Source: an uncultured Acetatifactor sp.
GTDB taxonomy: Bacteria; Bacillota; Clostridia; Lachnospirales; Lachnospiraceae
Direction of reading: 5' to 3'
DNA: 64,000 bases
Assembly: GCA_947625475.1 (NCBI GenBank)
Contig: CANQOL010000008.1
Location: 24,230 to 88,229, forward strand
The notes below the pieces were generated by a model, which saw nothing but the letters and a program-made list of their open reading frames with translations, was not told the origin of the DNA and ran no database searches. This document shows, in pieces, positions 17,029 through 26,139 of this stretch (position 1 is its first letter; each line of letters starts with the position of its first letter). Made by a program: the position numbers and the translations under genes.

Positions 17029-17715
17029 TCACCCCACCTGGGGCCTGGAATCCTTGTTCGGGTGGATAAAGCGCCGGAAGGCGTCCGCCGTATCTCTGTG
17101 GTACACCAGCGCATACATCACGCCCGCCATCAGGAAGGCGGTGAGCACGTCGAAGACGGAGTGCTGCTTGATGAACATGGTGGACAGGATGATGGAGAGG
17201 CTCAGCAGCAGGGAGCCGGCCCTGAGTCCTCTGCGGCCTGCCAGCTTCTCGCACCGGGTTACCGCGATGTGGGCTCCCAGGGAATTGTAAACGTGGATGC
17301 TGGGACAGAGGTTTGTGGCCGTGTCCGTCCGCCACAGGGCTGCCACCATATGGGTGAAAATATTGTCCCGGGGCATGGTGTGGGGCCTCAGGAAATGGCC
17401 GTTGGGCCACACCGTCGACACGATCAGGAACACGGTCATGCCGGTAAACAGGAAGATGCAGAGCCTGAAATATTCCTTTTTGTCCTTAAAAAACAGATAG
17501 ATCACTACCGCGCTTACGTAGACAAACCAGAGAAAATAGGGGACGACAAAGACCTCCACAAAGGGAATGTAGTCGTCGATCCGCATGTGGATCACATGAT
17601 AGTGGGCGGTCACCGTCTGTTCCAGATAACAGAACCAGGTCAGGTAGATGACGCCGTATATCAAAAGCGGAACGATGTGCTTGTAGGCCGCCCACCGGCC
17701 CTTCAATTTTTCCAT
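17029..17715 (-). CDS. PAP2 superfamily membrane phosphatase
   Basis: A 228-residue protein with about six membrane helices and the PAP2 signature: CPSIHVYNSLG (motif 2 with His) and STMFIKQHSVFDVLTAF (motif 3 with His and Asp). The KxxxxxxRP motif is weakly represented by NGHFLRP. Family members remove phosphate from phosphatidate or isoprenoid pyrophosphates, or transfer lipid head groups. The start MEKLKGRW is chosen because GGAG lies 6 bases upstream inside a dispersed leader repeat; an upstream in-frame ATG would place that repeat within the protein. Confidence 0.8.
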   Translation of the reverse strand: MEKLKGRWAAYKHIVPLLIYGVIYLTWFCYLEQTVTAHYHVIHMRIDDYIPFVEVFVVPYFLWFVYVSAVVIYLFFKDKKEYFRLCIFLFTGMTVFLIVSTVWPNGHFLRPHTMPRDNIFTHMVAALWRTDTATNLCPSIHVYNSLGAHIAVTRCEKLAGRRGLRAGSLLLSLSIILSTMFIKQHSVFDVLTAFLMAGVMYALVYHRDTADAFRRFIHPNKDSRPQVG

Positions 17716-17830
17716 AACAATCTCCATTCCGGAGCGCTTTTCGCGACGGGGCGATGAGAATTTGTGACGCTCCGGCACAAATTCTCCTGTGAAAAATCAG
17801 CACATCCGTGTGATTTTTCACACCGTCACC
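17716..17830 (-). promoter_or_regulatory. Dispersed leader repeat before the PAP2 gene (hairpin plus GCGCTCCGGA block)
   Basis: On the minus strand the leader begins with a 12-bp stem (17811-17822 with 17788-17799) whose 11-base loop reads CACGGATGTGC. Next is a second hairpin, GAGAATTTGTG paired with CACAAATTCTC around a nine-base loop, and then GCGAAAAGCGCTCCGGAATG (17726-17745) ending in the GGAG ribosome binding site. Parts of the same leader are found at 23914, 49165 and 55201. Confidence 0.7.
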
Positions 17831-17839
17831 TCAAAAGCC

Positions 17840-17867
17840 AGTATAGACTTTTTACGCTGTTTTGCAA
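17840..17867 (-). promoter_or_regulatory. Promoter for the PAP2 gene
   Basis: On the minus strand TTGCAA (17862-17867) and TATACT (17840-17845) are 16 bp apart, so the leader repeat is inside the transcribed 5' untranslated region. Confidence 0.65.
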
Positions 17868-17940
17868 TACTCTTTTGCAAATTTTAATGAATCTTAAGGA
17901 AAAATTTTGATTTGCGGGCGGCCGGGAGGCGGCGCGTCTC

Positions 17941-18852
17941 CTAGACGATCATCCGGAGCTTCCCCTGCAGACACTCCACCGTACATTCGCGGAACGCCCC
18001 CGGCACCTCCCCGTCCGTGTGTACCCAGAGGGGACTCGACGTCATAATATGCAGTTTCCGGGCCCGGTATGCGCGGATCCCGTGAAAGAGATAGTGTTTT
18101 CCGAAATAGGCCGTGGGGAGCGCGGCCAGGATCAGCCACTTGGGCAGATTTTCCACCAGGCACAGATCCAGCAGGCCGTCCGAGCAGTCCGCCCTGGGGC
18201 AGAACTGGAATCCGCCTCCCTCGTATCGGTGTATCATGGCCGCCAGGAAAAGAATATTGGGGATCTTCACGGTCTCATGCCCGTCCAGAGTGAGGCGGCA
18301 GGAGACAGTCCCGGCGCCCAAGAGCTGTTTCAGGGCAATCCCCAGGTACACCAGCTTTCCCAGGCCGATGCGGTTCAGCTTTTTTTTGAGGCCGGACCGG
18401 TTGCTTTCCTCGCAGACCGCCGCGTCAAAGCCGGCCCCGCAGCTGACGGCGAAACGCCGTCTGTTTCCGTCCGGAAAGGTTATCTCCCCGATATCCAAAG
18501 AGAGGGTCCGTCCGCCCGAGAGGATCCTCTCCAGGGCTTTGGCGGGATTTTTGGAGATATGGATATCCCTTGCCAGATCGTTGCTGGATCCGGCGGGTAT
18601 GTAGCCCACGGACAGATCCTCCAGGTGCTCCGCCCCCTGCAGGAACTCGTTTAAGGTGCCGTCGCCTCCCAGCAGGATCACGTTCCGTTTTCCCGTCAGA
18701 TCCCTGGCCAGACGGCTCACGTCCCCCGCCTGCCGCGAAAAATGCACCCTGTAGGAGAGCCCTCTCCCGTCCAGGGCGGGCTTAACCGTCTGCTCCCAGA
18801 GCTTTTTCCCCCTTCCCGACTGAGAGGAAGGATTTACAATGATATCGTACAT
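17941..18852 (-). CDS. Diacylglycerol kinase-like lipid kinase (DagK/YegS family)
   Basis: A 303-residue lipid kinase. It starts with YDIIVNPSSQSGRGKKLWE, then has the nucleotide-binding VILLGGDGTLNEFLQG and the GYIPAGSSNDLARDI segment typical of DagK/YegS proteins. These soluble kinases phosphorylate diacylglycerol or related lipids at the membrane. GGGAGG lies before the ATG, and a promoter is 33 bp upstream. The gene is divergent from glyA and convergent with none. Confidence 0.9.
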   Translation of the reverse strand: MYDIIVNPSSQSGRGKKLWEQTVKPALDGRGLSYRVHFSRQAGDVSRLARDLTGKRNVILLGGDGTLNEFLQGAEHLEDLSVGYIPAGSSNDLARDIHISKNPAKALERILSGGRTLSLDIGEITFPDGNRRRFAVSCGAGFDAAVCEESNRSGLKKKLNRIGLGKLVYLGIALKQLLGAGTVSCRLTLDGHETVKIPNILFLAAMIHRYEGGGFQFCPRADCSDGLLDLCLVENLPKWLILAALPTAYFGKHYLFHGIRAYRARKLHIMTSSPLWVHTDGEVPGAFRECTVECLQGKLRMIV

Positions 18853-18884
18853 AGATACCTCCCTTTTATCCCGCTTTGGCCTTC

Positions 18885-18913
18885 ATTATAACATATGATA
18901 ACTTTTTCTTCAA
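18885..18913 (-). promoter_or_regulatory. Promoter for the lipid kinase gene
   Basis: On the minus strand TTGAAG (18908-18913) and TATAAT (18885-18890) are 17 bp apart. Confidence 0.75.
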
Positions 18914-18941
18914 TCCGGACCCGAATTTCAGCATTCCGCCG

Positions 18942-18970
18942 TTGCAATCCGGCGTTTCTGTTGATATAAT
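18942..18970 (+). promoter_or_regulatory. Promoter for glyA
   Basis: TTGCAA (18942-18947) and TATAAT (18965-18970) are 17 bp apart, about 70 bp upstream of the glyA start. Confidence 0.75.
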
Positions 18971-19043
18971 GAGCGGAGGGCAGAGATTGCAGCCTGCGCG
19001 GGCCGCGGCCCTGTGATGTGAGATTATGCCAGGAGGAAGAGCT

Positions 19044-20282
19044 ATGTATTCATTGGAGGAAGTAAGAAAGACAGATCCCGAGATTGCCCAGGCTATCGTG
19101 GACGAACAGGAGCGGCAGAACAGCCACATCGAGCTGATCGCCTCCGAAAACTGGGTGAGCAAGGCGGTCATGGCAGCCATGGGGAGCCCTCTGACCAACA
19201 AGTACGCGGAAGGGTATCCGGGCAAGAGATACTACGGCGGGTGCGACTGTGTGGATGTGGTGGAGAACCTTGCCATCGAGCGGGCGAAGGAGCTCTTCGG
19301 CTGTGAGTACGCCAACGTGCAGCCTCATTCGGGGGCCCAGGCCAACATGGCGGTGCAGTTCGCCGTCTGTGAGCCCGGGGACACCATCATGGGGATGAAC
19401 CTGGACCACGGCGGACATCTGACCCACGGCAGCCCGGTGAATATGTCCGGACGGTATTTTCATATTGTGCCCTACGGGGTAAACGACGAGGGCTTTATCG
19501 ACTATGACAGGCTTCGGGAGCTCGCCCTGGAGGCGAAGCCCAAGATGATCATTGCGGGAGCCTCCGCCTACGCAAGAACCATTGATTTTGCGGCCTTCCG
19601 CCGGGTGGCGGACGAGGTGGGCGCCGTGCTGATGGTGGATATGGCCCACATTGCGGGCCTGGTGGCGGCGGGCCTGCATCCCAGCCCCATCCCCTACGCG
19701 GACGTGGTGACCACCACCACCCACAAGACCCTGCGGGGCCCCAGGGGCGGACTGATTTTGAGCAGCCAGGAGTCGGCCAAGCGGTTTAACTTCAACAAGG
19801 CCATCTTCCCCGGCATCCAGGGAGGCCCTCTGATGCACGTGATCGCGGCCAAGGCCGTGTGCTTCAAGGAGGCGCTGAGCGACGAGTTCAAGACCTATCA
19901 AAAGGCCATCATAGACAATGCCCAGGCTCTCTGCAGGGGACTGCTTGCAAGGGATATCCGGATTGTCTCCGGCGGGACGGACAACCACCTGATGCTGGTG
20001 GATCTGACCAACTATGGGCTCACCGGCAAGGCGGTGGAAAAGCTCCTGGATGCGGCCCATATCACCTGCAACAAGAACACGATCCCCAACGATCCCCAGT
20101 CTCCTTTTGTGACCAGCGGCATCCGTCTGGGAACCCCCGCCGTCACCTCCAGAGGTATGAACACGGAGGATATGGACCGGATCGCGGAGGCCATCGCCAT
20201 GGTGATCAAGGGAGGGGAAGAGAAGGTTCCCCAGGCCAGGGCGATTGTGCAGAGCCTGACGGATAAGTACCCGCTGATCTGA
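19044..20282 (+). CDS. glyA: Serine hydroxymethyltransferase
   Basis: A 412-residue PLP enzyme that interconverts serine and glycine with tetrahydrofolate. Landmarks are [41 protein letters not shown], the PLP Asp/His in [13 protein letters not shown], and the lysine in [14 protein letters not shown]. Full length is normal for the bacterial enzyme. The start at MYSLEEV is preferred because AGGAGGAAGAG lies just upstream. The gene feeds one-carbon units to thymidylate synthase, which is also encoded in this window with DHFR. Confidence 0.97.
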   Translation: MYSLEEVRKTDPEIAQAIVDEQERQNSHIELIASENWVSKAVMAAMGSPLTNKYAEGYPGKRYYGGCDCVDVVENLAIERAKELFGCEYANVQPHSGAQANMAVQFAVCEPGDTIMGMNLDHGGHLTHGSPVNMSGRYFHIVPYGVNDEGFIDYDRLRELALEAKPKMIIAGASAYARTIDFAAFRRVADEVGAVLMVDMAHIAGLVAAGLHPSPIPYADVVTTTTHKTLRGPRGGLILSSQESAKRFNFNKAIFPGIQGGPLMHVIAAKAVCFKEALSDEFKTYQKAIIDNAQALCRGLLARDIRIVSGGTDNHLMLVDLTNYGLTGKAVEKLLDAAHITCNKNTIPNDPQSPFVTSGIRLGTPAVTSRGMNTEDMDRIAEAIAMVIKGGEEKVPQARAIVQSLTDKYPLI

Positions 20283-20300
20283 GGAAAGGGAGATAGATAG

Positions 20301-21434
20301 ATGAAGAAAACTGTCATACGGACCGTGGGGCTTTTGTGTGCCGGGGCGCTGCTGATGAGCGGCTGCTCCATGCCGGGGGGAGGCGGCCCGCAGCAGGAGA
20401 GCTCCCCGCAGCCCGGCGCTGAGGAAAGCTCCGGGAGCGAGGAAAGCCCCGGGAGCGAGGCGGGCGCCGGGGAGGAAACCCCCAGCCCGGCCCCCCAGGA
20501 GAAGGAAGAGAATCAGTATTTCCTGGATCCGGACACCGGGGAGCCCTACGACGAGGCCGCCATGGATCTGATCAAGTACAATATTTATGTGGATCTGAAC
20601 AACTGCATCGTGGATGTGATGGAGGATGTGGACTATTACTACAGCGCGGTGGACTTTGCGGAAGAGTTCGCCATGCTGGAGGATGCGGGCCTGGACTACG
20701 GCTATGAGATCCGCAGCATCAGCACCGACCCCATATACTACGCCGAAAAGGTCACGGGCCTAAAGCCCGAGTACGAGGAACTGGATGCTCTGACGGAGCA
20801 GATCCTGGAGTCCATGAGACCTCTGGTGGGAGCCTTCAATGACATTCAGGATCTGGCGGACGGGGGTTATACCGGAAAGAGTCTCTCGGACAGCGCCGGC
20901 GAGAAGGCCAGGGAGTATCATCAGGTGGTCTGGCAGTACGCGGAGGAATTTTATACGCTGGCCTACAGCTACATGGATGCGATGGGGAGGCTGGCGGACG
21001 CGCGGATCCAGGAGGAGGAGGCCCAGATGCTGGCGGAGGGCAGGGTCATCACCTACAATGCCAGCCACATTATCACCCTGGCCAGGAGCATGCTGGATAT
21101 GGCGCAGGAGCAGGGAGTGAGCGATGAGAACCTGACCGAGCTGGACCTGACCGGGATAGAGCCCCTTTTTGAGGAACTGACGGCCGCCATAGATGCCTTC
21201 GAGGAGGGGATTAAGGATGACGCCCAGGTGGAGAAGGAGGGGATTTCCTCCCTTATCATCACCTACAGCCTGCGCCTGGATTACCTGAAGTCCGGCTTTG
21301 AAGCCATGATCAGGCAGGTAAAGAGCGGAGAGCCTCTGGAGGACCCTTCTGCGGGCGATCTGGGGTCTCTGTCCAATATCTATGAAAAACTGTCCTACTG
21401 TGTGGATTCCTATAATTCCCTTTTTGTGGGCTGA
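20301..21434 (+). CDS. Lipoprotein, DUF3829-like
   Basis: A 377-residue predicted lipoprotein. The signal peptide ends with LLMSGCS, a good lipobox with the lipidated Cys at about residue 23. A Pro/Glu/Ser-rich spacer of about 40 residues follows, then an all-helical acidic domain starting YNIYVDLNNCIVDVMEDVDYYY. The domain resembles DUF3829 lipoproteins, of unknown function; this family link is from memory of the pattern. It lies 18 bp after glyA and 30 bp before hom. Confidence 0.7.
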   Translation: MKKTVIRTVGLLCAGALLMSGCSMPGGGGPQQESSPQPGAEESSGSEESPGSEAGAGEETPSPAPQEKEENQYFLDPDTGEPYDEAAMDLIKYNIYVDLNNCIVDVMEDVDYYYSAVDFAEEFAMLEDAGLDYGYEIRSISTDPIYYAEKVTGLKPEYEELDALTEQILESMRPLVGAFNDIQDLADGGYTGKSLSDSAGEKAREYHQVVWQYAEEFYTLAYSYMDAMGRLADARIQEEEAQMLAEGRVITYNASHIITLARSMLDMAQEQGVSDENLTELDLTGIEPLFEELTAAIDAFEEGIKDDAQVEKEGISSLIITYSLRLDYLKSGFEAMIRQVKSGEPLEDPSAGDLGSLSNIYEKLSYCVDSYNSLFVG

Positions 21435-21464
21435 ACGATAAGAGGATAGAAACGGAGTGAGCAT

Positions 21465-22673
21465 ATGATTCAGATAGCGGTGATGGGCTACGGCACCGTG
21501 GGAAGCGGTGTGGTGGAGGTAATCGAAAAAAACAAAGAGATGGTCAACAAAAAGTCCGCCCAGGAGCTGAATGTGAAGTACATTCTGGACCTGCGGGAGT
21601 TTCCGGGAGACCCCTATGAGGACAAGGTCATCCACGATGTGAACCGGATCATGGAGGACGATGAGGTGACTGTGGTCTGCGAGACCATGGGAGGCTTAAA
21701 GCCCGCCTATGAGTTTACAAAGATGGCTCTGACCAGGGGAAAGAGCGTGTGCACCTCCAACAAGGAGCTGGTGGCGGCCTATGGGCCGGAGCTGCTGGAG
21801 CTGGCCAGGGAGCACAGCTGCAATTACCTGTTCGAGGCGAGCGTGGGGGGAGGCATCCCCATCATCCGGCCCCTGAACTACTCCCTGACGGCGGAGAAGA
21901 TCGAGGCCGTCACCGGTATTTTGAACGGGACCACCAACTACATCCTCTCCAAGATGGAGACGGAGGGGGCCGATTTTGACAGTGTGCTCCGCAAAGCCCA
22001 GGAGAAGGGCTACGCCGAGAGGAACCCGGAGGCGGACGTGGAGGGATACGACGCCTGCCGCAAGATCGCCATCCTTTCCTCCCTGATGCTGGGGAAGCAT
22101 GTGGATTACAGAAAAATTTACACGGAGGGGATCACGAAGATCACCGGGGACGACTTCGTCTATGCGAAGGCCATGGGAAAGACCATAAAGCTCCTGGCCC
22201 TCAGCAAGGAGACGCCCCAGGGGGCCATCGCCATGGTGAGCCCCTTCCTGATCGATCTGACCAACCCTCTGCACATGGTAAACGGGGTGTTCAACGCGGT
22301 GTGCGTGAGGGGCAATATGCTGGGAGACTCCATGTACTACGGCCGGGGGGCGGGCAAGCTGCCCACAGCCAGCGCGGTGGTTTCCGATGTGGTGGACTGC
22401 GCCAGGCACCAGGGAAAGACGGTGATGTGCTTCTGGGACCGGGAGGAAGCCGTCCTGGCGGATCCGGGCCAGGTGGAGCGCGCCTTCTTTGTGCGGGCGA
22501 AGGCTGACGGGCGGGAGCAGGTCTCCCGGGCCTTCCCGGGAGGGAGCTTTGTGGAGGCAGGGCGCACCCGGGACTGCGGGTATCTCACCCCGGTTATGAA
22601 GGAAAAGGATTTCGCGGAGAGGTACGCCGCCCTGGGGGATGCGGCCCTGGGCAGAATCCGCGTGGAAGGATAA
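21465..22673 (+). CDS. hom: Homoserine dehydrogenase
   Basis: A 402-residue enzyme that reduces aspartate semialdehyde to homoserine. It has the nucleotide-binding AVMGYGTVGSGVVEVI, the SNKELVAAYGPEL segment, and the catalytic region FEASVGGGIPIIRPL...GILNGTTNYILSKM with YAERNPEADVEGYDACRKIAIL. The last 80 residues form an ACT-like regulatory domain in which threonine feedback is expected. It is immediately followed by an aPGM-like gene and aspartate kinase, so this is a threonine/methionine branch operon. Confidence 0.95.
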   Translation: MIQIAVMGYGTVGSGVVEVIEKNKEMVNKKSAQELNVKYILDLREFPGDPYEDKVIHDVNRIMEDDEVTVVCETMGGLKPAYEFTKMALTRGKSVCTSNKELVAAYGPELLELAREHSCNYLFEASVGGGIPIIRPLNYSLTAEKIEAVTGILNGTTNYILSKMETEGADFDSVLRKAQEKGYAERNPEADVEGYDACRKIAILSSLMLGKHVDYRKIYTEGITKITGDDFVYAKAMGKTIKLLALSKETPQGAIAMVSPFLIDLTNPLHMVNGVFNAVCVRGNMLGDSMYYGRGAGKLPTASAVVSDVVDCARHQGKTVMCFWDREEAVLADPGQVERAFFVRAKADGREQVSRAFPGGSFVEAGRTRDCGYLTPVMKEKDFAERYAALGDAALGRIRVEG

Positions 22674-22679
22674 CGGAGC

Positions 22680-23918
22680 ATGGAAAATCGGAAGGATATG
22701 AAATATATCGTGGTGCTGGGGGACGGCATGGCCGACGAGCCCATCCCTCAGCTGGGGGGCATGACCCCTCTGGCCTACGCCCACACGCCCAACCTGGACA
22801 GACTCAGCAGCCGCTCGGAGGTGGGCCTGGTCCACACCATACCGGAGGGCATGAAGCCCGGGTCCGACACGGCCAACCTCTCGGTGCTGGGATACGATCC
22901 CAGGAGGTACTACTCCGGGCGCTCTCCCCTGGAGGCGCTGAGCATCGGAGTGCCCATGAAGGATACGGATATCGCCCTGCGGTGCAATATCGTGACCCTC
23001 TCGGACCAGGAGGGGATCCCCTTTGAAGAGAGAACCATCATAGACCACAGCTCATCGGAGATCAGCACCCAGGACTGTGCCGTGCTCCTTAAGCAGGTGG
23101 CAGACGAGCTGGCGGACGAGACCTATCAGTTCTATGTGGGCACCAGCTACCGCCACTGCCTGATCTGGAGCGGGGGAGAGGTGGTGGAGCTCACCGCCCC
23201 CCACGATGTGCTGGGACAGGTGATCGGCCCCTATCTTCCCAAGGATGAGAAGCTTCTGGCCATGATGAAGAGAAGCTATGAGCTTCTGGCCGCCCATCCC
23301 CTGAATCTGGAGAGAAAGAGGAAGGGCCTCAATCCCGCCAACTGCTGCTGGTTCTGGGGAGCCGGCACAAAGCCCATGCTGTCCTCCTTTCAGGAGAAGA
23401 CCGGCAAGAAGGGCATGATGGTGTCCGCGGTGGATCTGCTCAAGGGCATCGCCGTGGGGGCCGGCATGGGCGTGGCCCTGGTGGAGGGCGCCAACGGCGG
23501 CTTAAACACCAACTATGAGGGGAAAGCGGAGGCTGCCGTGAAGGCCGTGACAGAGGACGGATACGACTTCGCCTACATCCATGTGGAGGCCCCTGACGAG
23601 ATGGGGCACCAGGGAAGCGTGGAGCGCAAGGTCCAGGCCATCGAATACCTGGATCAGAGGATCGTGGGCCCTGTGACGCGCCGGCTGGAGCAGGCGGGGG
23701 TAAACTACCGTCTGCTGGTGCTGCCGGATCATCCCACCCCCATACGGGTGAGGACACACACCTCCGACAGCGTGCCCTATCTGCTCTACGACAGCACGAA
23801 GCCCCTGGAGCATTCGGGGGGCTACAGCGAGGACGCAGCCAGGCGGGGAGGCATCTTGATCCCTGAGGGCTGTCTGCTGATGGACCGCTTTTTACAGATA
23901 GAGAAGAGCACAATGTGA
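22680..23918 (+). CDS. Archaeal-type cofactor-independent phosphoglycerate mutase-like protein; likely homoserine kinase analogue
   Basis: A 412-residue alkaline-phosphatase-superfamily protein of the ApgM type: YIVVLGDGMADEPIPQLGG (metal Asp), HTPNLDRLSSRSEVG, the nucleophile Ser in GSDTANLSVLGYDP, VHVEAPDEMGHQGSVERKVQAIEY and LPDHPTPIRVRTHT (metal Asp/His). Catalytic residues are intact. Being 6 bp after hom and just before lysC, with no thrB in the window, it fits the subgroup predicted in comparative genomics to replace homoserine kinase. A glycolytic mutase role cannot be excluded from sequence alone. Confidence 0.85.
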   Translation: MENRKDMKYIVVLGDGMADEPIPQLGGMTPLAYAHTPNLDRLSSRSEVGLVHTIPEGMKPGSDTANLSVLGYDPRRYYSGRSPLEALSIGVPMKDTDIALRCNIVTLSDQEGIPFEERTIIDHSSSEISTQDCAVLLKQVADELADETYQFYVGTSYRHCLIWSGGEVVELTAPHDVLGQVIGPYLPKDEKLLAMMKRSYELLAAHPLNLERKRKGLNPANCCWFWGAGTKPMLSSFQEKTGKKGMMVSAVDLLKGIAVGAGMGVALVEGANGGLNTNYEGKAEAAVKAVTEDGYDFAYIHVEAPDEMGHQGSVERKVQAIEYLDQRIVGPVTRRLEQAGVNYRLLVLPDHPTPIRVRTHTSDSVPYLLYDSTKPLEHSGGYSEDAARRGGILIPEGCLLMDRFLQIEKSTM

Positions 23919-23947
23919 AAAACACAGGGATGCGCTGATTTTTCACA
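23914..23947 (+). promoter_or_regulatory. Conserved-loop hairpin between the aPGM-like gene and lysC
   Basis: TGTGAAAAA (23914-23922) pairs with TTTTTCACA (23939-23947). The loop contains CAGGGATGCGC, matching the loop of the leader hairpins at 17.8, 49.2 and 55.2 kb, and the sequence after the stem (TGAGAAT) is shared too. It overlaps the aPGM-like stop codon and lies 31 bp before the lysC start. Confidence 0.6.
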
Positions 23948-23977
23948 TGAGAATATAGGCAGGAAATGGAGAAAGAT

Positions 23978-25297
23978 ATGAAAAAGGTGGTAAAGTTCGG
24001 CGGCAGCTCTCTGGCCAGCGCCGAGCAGTTTCGGAAGGTGGCGGAGATCATCCGCGCGGACGAAGAGAGAAAATTTGTGGTGCCCTCCGCCCCCGGCAAG
24101 CGTTTCTCCGGGGACAGCAAGGTGACGGATATGCTCTACGAGTGCTATGCACTGGCGGAGGCGGATCAGGATTTCGAGCCGAAGCTGGAGCAGATCTGTG
24201 ACCGTTACCGGGAGATCATAGAGGGCCTTGGGCTGGACCTTTCCCTGGAGGATGAGTTTGAGCAGATCCGGAAGAATTTCCGGGACAAGGCGGGGAGTAA
24301 TTACGCGGCCTCCCGGGGAGAATATTTAAACGGGATCATTATGGCCGGTTATCTGGGCTTTGCGTTTGTGGACGCGGCCCAGGTCATCTTTTTTGACGAG
24401 AAGGGAGAGTTCGACGCGGACAAAACCAATCGGGTGATGTCCCGGCGCCTGGCAGAGTATGAGACGGCGGTGGTCCCCGGCTTCTACGGCTCTCTGCCGG
24501 ACGGCTCCGTCAAGACCTTTTCCCGGGGGGGATCCGATATCACGGGCTCCATCGTGGCCAAGGCGGTCCAGGCAGATGTGTATGAGAATTGGACGGACGT
24601 GTCCGGATTTTTGATCGCGGATCCCAGGATCATCAAGAACCCGGAGTCCATCGAGACCATTACCTATCGGGAGCTGCGGGAGCTGGCCTACATGGGCGCC
24701 ACCGTGCTTCATGAGGACGCCATCTTCCCGGTGCGCCAGCAGGGGATCCCCATCAACATCCGCAATACCAACGCCCCTCAGGACAACGGCACCTGGATCG
24801 TGGGAAGCACCTGCCAGAAGTCCCGGTATGTGATCACCGGCATCGCCGGCAAAAAGGGCTTCTGCTCTGTGAATATCGAGAAGGATATGATGAACTCGGA
24901 GATCGGGTTTGGCCGGAAGGTGCTGCAGGCCTTTGAAGAAAACGGGATTTCCTTTGAGCACATGCCCTCCGGGATCGATACCCTGACCGTGTTTGTCCAT
25001 CAGGACGAGTTCATGCCCAAGGAGCAGAAGGTGGTGGCGGGGATCCACCGTCTGGCCAATCCGGATACCATCGAGATTGAGTCGGATCTGGCCCTGATCG
25101 CTGTGGTGGGGCGCGGGATGAAGTCCACCAGAGGAACGGCGGGACGGATCTTCTCGGCCCTGGCCCACAATAATGTGAACGTGAAGATGATTGACCAGGG
25201 GTCGTCGGAGTTGAATATTATCATTGGGGTGACGAACAATGATTTTGAGACGGCGATCAAGGCGATTTACGATATTTTTGTGGTTTCGCAGCTGTAG
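23978..25297 (+). CDS. lysC: Aspartate kinase
   Basis: A 439-residue aspartokinase, the first enzyme of the aspartate pathway. It opens with VVKFGGSSLASAEQFRKV, then has FSRGGSDITGSIVAKAVQADVYENWTDVSGF and two C-terminal ACT domains (KGFCSVNIEKDMMN... and LIAVVGRGMKSTRGTAGRIFSALAHNNVNVKMIDQGSSELNI), the site of amino-acid feedback. The start MKKVVKF is chosen for the GGAG six bases upstream. No terminator is seen before the STAS gene 29 bp later. Confidence 0.95.
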   Translation: MKKVVKFGGSSLASAEQFRKVAEIIRADEERKFVVPSAPGKRFSGDSKVTDMLYECYALAEADQDFEPKLEQICDRYREIIEGLGLDLSLEDEFEQIRKNFRDKAGSNYAASRGEYLNGIIMAGYLGFAFVDAAQVIFFDEKGEFDADKTNRVMSRRLAEYETAVVPGFYGSLPDGSVKTFSRGGSDITGSIVAKAVQADVYENWTDVSGFLIADPRIIKNPESIETITYRELRELAYMGATVLHEDAIFPVRQQGIPINIRNTNAPQDNGTWIVGSTCQKSRYVITGIAGKKGFCSVNIEKDMMNSEIGFGRKVLQAFEENGISFEHMPSGIDTLTVFVHQDEFMPKEQKVVAGIHRLANPDTIEIESDLALIAVVGRGMKSTRGTAGRIFSALAHNNVNVKMIDQGSSELNIIIGVTNNDFETAIKAIYDIFVVSQL

Positions 25298-25326
25298 GGG
25301 AGGCCTGCGGCAAAAAGGAGGCTGTG

Positions 25327-25623
25327 ATGACGATCGAGAAGAGGAAGCAGGGAGGGGAGCTGGAAATCGCCCTGTCGGGGCGGCTGGATACTAACACGGC
25401 TCCCGGGCTGGAGGTGGAGCTGAGGCGCAGCATCAGCGGCGTTTCCACCCTTGTGCTGGATCTGGCCCAGCTGGAATATATTTCCTCCGCCGGGCTCAGA
25501 GTTCTGCTGGCGGCCCAGAAGGTGATGAACAAGCAGGGGACAATGATCGTCCGAAATGCCTGCAAAGATGTGATGGAGATTTTTGATATCACCGGGTTCT
25601 CGGATTTTTTGACCATAGAGTAG
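25327..25623 (+). CDS. STAS-domain protein (anti-sigma factor antagonist type)
   Basis: A 98-residue single STAS domain like SpoIIAA/RsbV: LEIALSGRLDTNTAPGLEVEL, VLDLAQLEYISSAGLRVLLAAQKVM with the phosphorylatable Ser in YISSAGL, and VMEIFDITGFSDFLTIE. In known systems such proteins bind an anti-sigma kinase and release a sigma factor. No partner kinase is encoded nearby. AAGGAGG stands 5 bases before the ATG. It is the first gene of the peptide-export locus, which also encodes a sigma factor at 30.9 kb, suggesting linked regulation. Confidence 0.9.
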   Translation: MTIEKRKQGGELEIALSGRLDTNTAPGLEVELRRSISGVSTLVLDLAQLEYISSAGLRVLLAAQKVMNKQGTMIVRNACKDVMEIFDITGFSDFLTIE

Positions 25624-25657
25624 TTCTGGCCCCGGGCGGACCGGGCAGGAGGCAGAG

Positions 25658-26131
25658 ATGGGAGAGACAATTTTTCGGGAAAAGAGCATGGAGAGGGTAT
25701 CCTCGCCGGAACAGCTCAACGACTACATACGGGTGACGAATCCGGGAGTCTGGATCACGCTGGCGGCAGCCATTGTGCTGCTGGCCGGATTCCTGATCTG
25801 GGGAGCCGCGGGCACGCTGGAGACCGGGGTGGATACGGTGGCTGTCTCGGACTCAGGGGGAGCTGTGTGCTATGTCCGGGAGGCGGATATCTCCCGGATT
25901 GCCGAGGGGAGCACGGTGCGGATCGACGGCGGAGAGTACACGGTGGCGTCGGTTTCCCGGGAGCCCGCGGCGGTGGACGCCGGTTTCTCCGATTATGTGC
26001 TGCATGTGGGCGGGCTCACCGCGGGAGAGTGGGTGTATGCGGTGACCTTAAGCGGAGCGCTCCCGGAGGGGGTCTATGAGGCGTATGTGGTGACGGACAG
26101 CGTCTCCCCCATCACGTTCCTTTTGAATTGA
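25658..26131 (+). CDS. Short HlyD-like accessory protein of NHLP-type peptide exporter
   Basis: A 157-residue protein with one membrane helix (VWITLAAAIVLLAGFLIWG). Its N-terminus FREKSMERVSSPEQLNDYIRVTNPG matches the start of NHLP bacteriocin-system secretion (HlyD-family) proteins. After the helix it keeps only a beta-rich domain of about 100 residues; the long coiled-coil hairpin of full-length adaptor proteins is missing. The stop is 8 bp before the C39 exporter gene. It probably sits with the exporters in the membrane as a reduced adaptor. Confidence 0.8.
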   Translation: MGETIFREKSMERVSSPEQLNDYIRVTNPGVWITLAAAIVLLAGFLIWGAAGTLETGVDTVAVSDSGGAVCYVREADISRIAEGSTVRIDGGEYTVASVSREPAAVDAGFSDYVLHVGGLTAGEWVYAVTLSGALPEGVYEAYVVTDSVSPITFLLN

Positions 26132-26139
26132 GGTGCGCT

